From: Bacillus sp. ISL-18
Lineage (GTDB): Bacteria; Bacillota; Bacilli; Bacillales; Cytobacillaceae
Direction: 5' to 3'
Assembly (NCBI RefSeq): GCF_018613415.1
Contig: NZ_JAGGQG010000022.1
Span: 16,342 to 80,341, forward strand
DNA length: 64,000 nt
The notes under the pieces: generated by a model
Database searches by the model: none
Told to the model about the DNA's origin: nothing
What the model saw: only the letters and a program-made list of their open reading frames with translations
Shown: one piece after another, positions 61,408-64,000 of the stretch
How the letters are laid out: each line of letters starts with the position of its first letter
Position numbering within the stretch: position 1 is the first letter of the stretch
Made by a program: the position numbers and the translations under genes

Positions 61408-61620
61408 TCATCTAGCCTTCTGGTAAACGAGGGCAATTGCTCCAGAATCAAATGTCTTGTTTTTGATTTGTTTAAGATTAATCTTCTCTTTGAGACCCTT
61501 GAATAACGGCAACCCACTGCCGATCAATACAGGAGAAACCGTAATTTTATACTCATCTATTAAATCAAGCTGCATAAGGTAGTGAGCTAATCTAGGACTG
61601 CTGACTAATAGAAAGAATAA
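61408..61620 (-). pseudogene. DHFR-like (RibD C-terminal domain) protein, C-terminal fragment
   Basis: Minus-strand frame: SPRLAHYLMQLDLIDEYKIT, VSPVLIGSGLPLF and SGAIALVYQK. These match the last third of dihydrofolate-reductase-like proteins such as YyaP. No start codon; the N-terminal NADPH-binding two-thirds are missing. A terminator on its strand survives downstream. Confidence 0.8.
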
Positions 61621-61628
61621 CTGTTAAA

Positions 61629-61671
61629 CATCTAGTTGTTGGTGTAGAAATTCCTGACAACAATTAGATGT
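61629..61671. repeat. Inverted repeat at the broken edge of the DHFR relic
   Basis: CATCTAGTTGTTG and CAACAATTAGATG, 12 of 13 bases paired, 17-base loop. It lies directly at the truncation edge of the DHFR relic, so an insertion or deletion scar is possible. Confidence 0.4.
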
Positions 61672-61844
61672 AGCTCGAGCTGTTATTTTCCGTAGGATAG
61701 TAGTCTGAGATCCAATAAAATAGCTTAGTAAAAAGGAGTAAAGAGATTCGTGATAATACGCAGTCAAAAAGTGATAAAAAAGGTACCTTGTTTGGGAAAA
61801 TGGAGGTTGAACGTATTGATATACAGAATATTTAACAAAAATAA

Positions 61845-61872
61845 TAAAAAGCACAGGTTTAAATACCTGTGT
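61845..61872 (-). terminator. Terminator of the glycosyltransferase gene
   Basis: CACAGGT/ACCTGTG stem followed on the minus strand by CTTTTTATTATTTTTG, 22 bases after the glycosyltransferase stop. Confidence 0.8.
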
Positions 61873-61893
61873 TTTAGATAACCGAATTTTTAT

Positions 61894-63099
61894 TTATAAA
61901 TAAAATTTAGAATTACTTTTTACTGTTTCTGCGATTATTGTTGGTAATTCTTTTATTTTTTTTTGAAGACGTTTCTGTGCAGCTCGACCTAGATTGCGTT
62001 TATTATCAATATAATAAGCACATATTGAAATTTCATAATCAAAAAGGTAATCATAAACATGATAATCAATAAAAAGAATATCTTCATTAGGAAAGGGAAT
62101 TTCTTTCCCTATAAGTGCATACATCAATCCTATGTTGTTTTTTCCCTTTAACCGATGCATTTTTGCCAATTGGTATAAAGGTTCAGCTCTGCATGGTCTA
62201 TATTCCCAAGAATTTTGATAATATTGAATTGCTAGAGCGAAAGATTTTTCTTCCTCTTCCAATAAATGATCAATTTCAGATTGGTTGATAAGCGGATTTT
62301 CTGTATATTCCTTTACGATTTGTTCACGTTTAGTGGAACAAATCGCGGCTAAGCGTTCATAACTAATACCGATTTGGTAAAGGGAATAAAATACTTCTTC
62401 CGCCCAACCGCCTGCGTTCACTCGTTTTTTATACCATTTAATGGCTTCCTGAAGTTCATCGAGACACATATATGTTTGAGCTAAGTAAAACATGTATCTA
62501 ATCTTTAAAAAAGAAGGAGTTGATTCGTCCTGGATTCCTTCAAGCAACAAGCGCTTATCTCTTTCGAATTTGTCAGTCCTACTTCCGCCATCTTCCTGAT
62601 CATTCACGACAAGACTATCTAATTTTCCAATGGTATTATAGTAAGGGTGTTGTTCAGGATTGAGTCTTTCATAATCAATGTCCCAATATTCATGGGTCAC
62701 CCCGACGGATTTCCATGGTAAGGAATTCTTAAGGAGACGGGTTAACCAAAATTTAATTTGTCCAAGATACTGCATGGTTAGATATTGGCTTTCGTTTAGA
62801 CTGCTTTTATCAAATTTGGAATCTACTTCTAGAATCATATCTGCATCGAGTAATAGTAAATAATCTGACTCTGGATACGTCTCTTGCGCTAACGATATAG
62901 CTAAACTGCGATTATATCCGAAATTTTTAAAAGGTTCATAGTGCATGGTAACAGGGATGTTATTTTCCTGCCCCCATTTTTCAATAATTTCTGGTGTCTG
63001 ATCATTGGACCCAGTATCACAAATGGAGACAAAATCAATAATAGGTTTTGCGGAATCTAAACATCTTTTGATTATTTTTGCTTCATTTTTTACAATCAT
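61894..63099 (-). CDS. Family 2 glycosyltransferase with TPR-like C-terminus
   Basis: 401-aa glycosyltransferase: GT-A domain with CDTGSNDQTPEIIEKW (~29), the LLLLDADMILEV DxD motif (~78) and a Trp-rich acceptor region. Helical repeat segments follow from ~210 (YMFYLAQTYMCLDELQEAIK). It starts at ATG 63099, but the frame stays open upstream and supplies the normal beta-1 strand KICLCMIVKNE; no ATG, GTG or TTG is found there, while AAGGGGG lies before an ATA. The start may be non-standard or altered. It neighbours a Thr-rich collagen-like protein that is a plausible sugar acceptor. Confidence 0.85.
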   Translation of the reverse strand: MIVKNEAKIIKRCLDSAKPIIDFVSICDTGSNDQTPEIIEKWGQENNIPVTMHYEPFKNFGYNRSLAISLAQETYPESDYLLLLDADMILEVDSKFDKSSLNESQYLTMQYLGQIKFWLTRLLKNSLPWKSVGVTHEYWDIDYERLNPEQHPYYNTIGKLDSLVVNDQEDGGSRTDKFERDKRLLLEGIQDESTPSFLKIRYMFYLAQTYMCLDELQEAIKWYKKRVNAGGWAEEVFYSLYQIGISYERLAAICSTKREQIVKEYTENPLINQSEIDHLLEEEEKSFALAIQYYQNSWEYRPCRAEPLYQLAKMHRLKGKNNIGLMYALIGKEIPFPNEDILFIDYHVYDYLFDYEISICAYYIDNKRNLGRAAQKRLQKKIKELPTIIAETVKSNSKFYL

Positions 63100-63322
63100 A
63101 CAAAGGCAGATTTTCTTTTCTGCTCCAGATGGTAATGATTTTAATTTATTTTTACCTATCTTAAAAACCCCCTTTTTTATTAGAGTTTTTCTAAAATGTG
63201 TTTTCTGTTAACCCGATTTATGAATCTATATTGCTCGCCTTTATTAATTTGAAATGAAATAACTGATGGATCCAATCTTGGATTTTGAAATATAACTAAA
63301 ACAAAGTATATAAGGAACCTGT

Positions 63323-63355
63323 AAAAAGGAAGGATTACTTAAAAGTAAACCTTCC
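63323..63355 (-). terminator. Terminator of the collagen-like gene
   Basis: GGAAGG/CCTTCC stem, extended by ACTT/AAGT, followed on the minus strand by TTTTT. Confidence 0.7.
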
Positions 63356-63388
63356 AATCTCCAAAGAATAGTAATTCTAATCTTTAAA

Positions 63389-64000
63389 TTAACTGATTCC
63401 AATACCTGCACTTGCAACTCCGGTAACAACAGATGCTAGACCACCTGGAGACGTTACAGAAAAGACCATTATTAGACGCTCTCCGGCGGTTACTGGTATA
63501 TTTACAGTCGCAGTGCCACTGCTAATAGTTCCAACAACAATTAGCCCTGTAAGAGATGGTGCTAATGTTACAACAGCGCCAGGAATTGGAGTGAAAATGT
63601 TGGATGATGAAGTGGAACGCCATACTTGTGCTTGAATTGTTGCTGTCACAGCAGGGCTAAGAGTTACTGCAGCTGTTGTACTAAAGAAGGCAGCTAATGA
63701 GGTAATGGCTCCATTTCGAGGAACTGAAAACGCAAGGTCCAACAAGCCTTGAAGATTTATTGTTCCTGACCCTAAACTTACATTTGGGATTGATTCTCCA
63801 AATCCAACAATAGCTCCAATATCAGCTGCCCCGCCTGCAACAGTAGCTAATGCATTTGGAGTACCGGATGCTAGTGGAATTATAGCTCCAGCTCCTGCCG
63901 CACCAGTAGCACCCGTCCCGCCGGTGGCACCAGTAGCACCCGTCGCGCCAGTAGCACCAGTAGCGCCAGTAGCACCTGTCGCACCAGTAGCACCAGTAGC
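63389..64000 (-). CDS. Collagen-like exosporium protein (BclA type), C-terminal part
   Basis: 204 codons open to the window edge; the N-terminus is outside. It begins with about a dozen Gly-Ala-Thr triplets (collagen-like, with Thr at the third position) and then a globular C-terminal domain: IIPLASGTPNALATVAGGAA, VGFGESIPNVSLGSG, FSVPRNGAITSLAAFFSTTA and PVTAGERLIMVFSVT. This matches the trimeric TNF-like head of BclA-type exosporium filaments. Thr in such repeats is O-glycosylated in the B. anthracis group, fitting the adjacent glycosyltransferase. Confidence 0.85.
   Translation of the reverse strand, partial: ATGATGATGATGATGATGATGATGATGGTGATGAAGAGAIIPLASGTPNALATVAGGAADIGAIVGFGESIPNVSLGSGTINLQGLLDLAFSVPRNGAITSLAAFFSTTAAVTLSPAVTATIQAQVWRSTSSSNIFTPIPGAVVTLAPSLTGLIVVGTISSGTATVNIPVTAGERLIMVFSVTSPGGLASVVTGVASAGIGIS

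Noticed and set aside
63880..64000. CRISPR-like short repeats at the window end
   Set aside because: The 9-base periodicity encodes in-frame Gly-Ala-Thr triplets of a collagen-like protein; no spacers.

Overview
The window looks like a chromosomal segment of an endospore-forming Bacillaceae bacterium (Neobacillus/Mesobacillus/Priestia-like). Evidence: moderately low GC, AGGAGG-type ribosome binding sites with frequent TTG and GTG starts, a squalene-hopene cyclase next to a DUF2515 gene, a collagen-like exosporium protein, an RsbR-type STAS protein, YdbC, and an anaerobic cobalamin operon of the Priestia megaterium type (cbiH60, cbiX, cbiJ, cbiC, cbiD, cbiET, cbiL, cbiF, cbiG, cbiA). No rRNA, tRNA, CRISPR array or intact insertion sequence was found.

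Layout. 1-7213: catabolic cluster with two tandem HisD-fold dehydrogenases, a bicupin, an SDR, a LacI regulator, an alpha/beta hydrolase, a decayed second LacI gene and an HpcH/HpaI aldolase; substrate unknown. 7569-12599: rhodanese, first copy of a repeated HTH gene, a frameshifted HEAT/SEC-C gene, an LCM-type methyltransferase and an orphan RpoA-like fragment. 12928-18202: DabB-DabA inorganic-carbon uptake system with its YbcI and YbcF companions. 19028-19840: RsbR-like STAS protein. 20222-25144: TPP riboswitch followed by an NCS2 permease, a LuxE-like acyl-protein synthetase, a LuxC-like acyl-CoA reductase and an SDR. 25596-37977: second HTH copy, then the cobalamin operon, broken at both ends. 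38232-47195: alkyl-sulfate degradation cluster. 47727-49109: ClC transporter. 49219-53142: decaying glycogen operon. 53490-64000: NAD-binding proteins, sqhC, small conserved genes, a glycosyltransferase and a collagen-like protein running off the end.

How genes work together. The LuxE, LuxC and SDR proteins form a chemically complete carboxylate to aldehyde to alcohol route under a thiamin-pyrophosphate riboswitch, with a nucleobase-type importer. I infer a salvage route for an oxidised thiamin moiety; this is the best candidate here for an undescribed system. The alkyl-sulfate cluster (sulfatase, alcohol dehydrogenase, aldehyde dehydrogenase, CoA transferase, thioesterase) shows a common control signature: -24/-12 (sigma-54) promoters or a near match, each preceded by a dyad of two 8-base half-sites exactly 22 bases apart.

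The region is also rich in broken genes. About fourteen are visible: lacI, SEC-C, rpoA-like, two SDR/NmrA-type genes, an ABC permease, a zinc alcohol dehydrogenase, cbiW, cobQ, an MFS transporter, a helicase, glgB, glgA and a DHFR-like gene. They suggest ongoing gene loss and rearrangement, or in part a draft-quality sequence.
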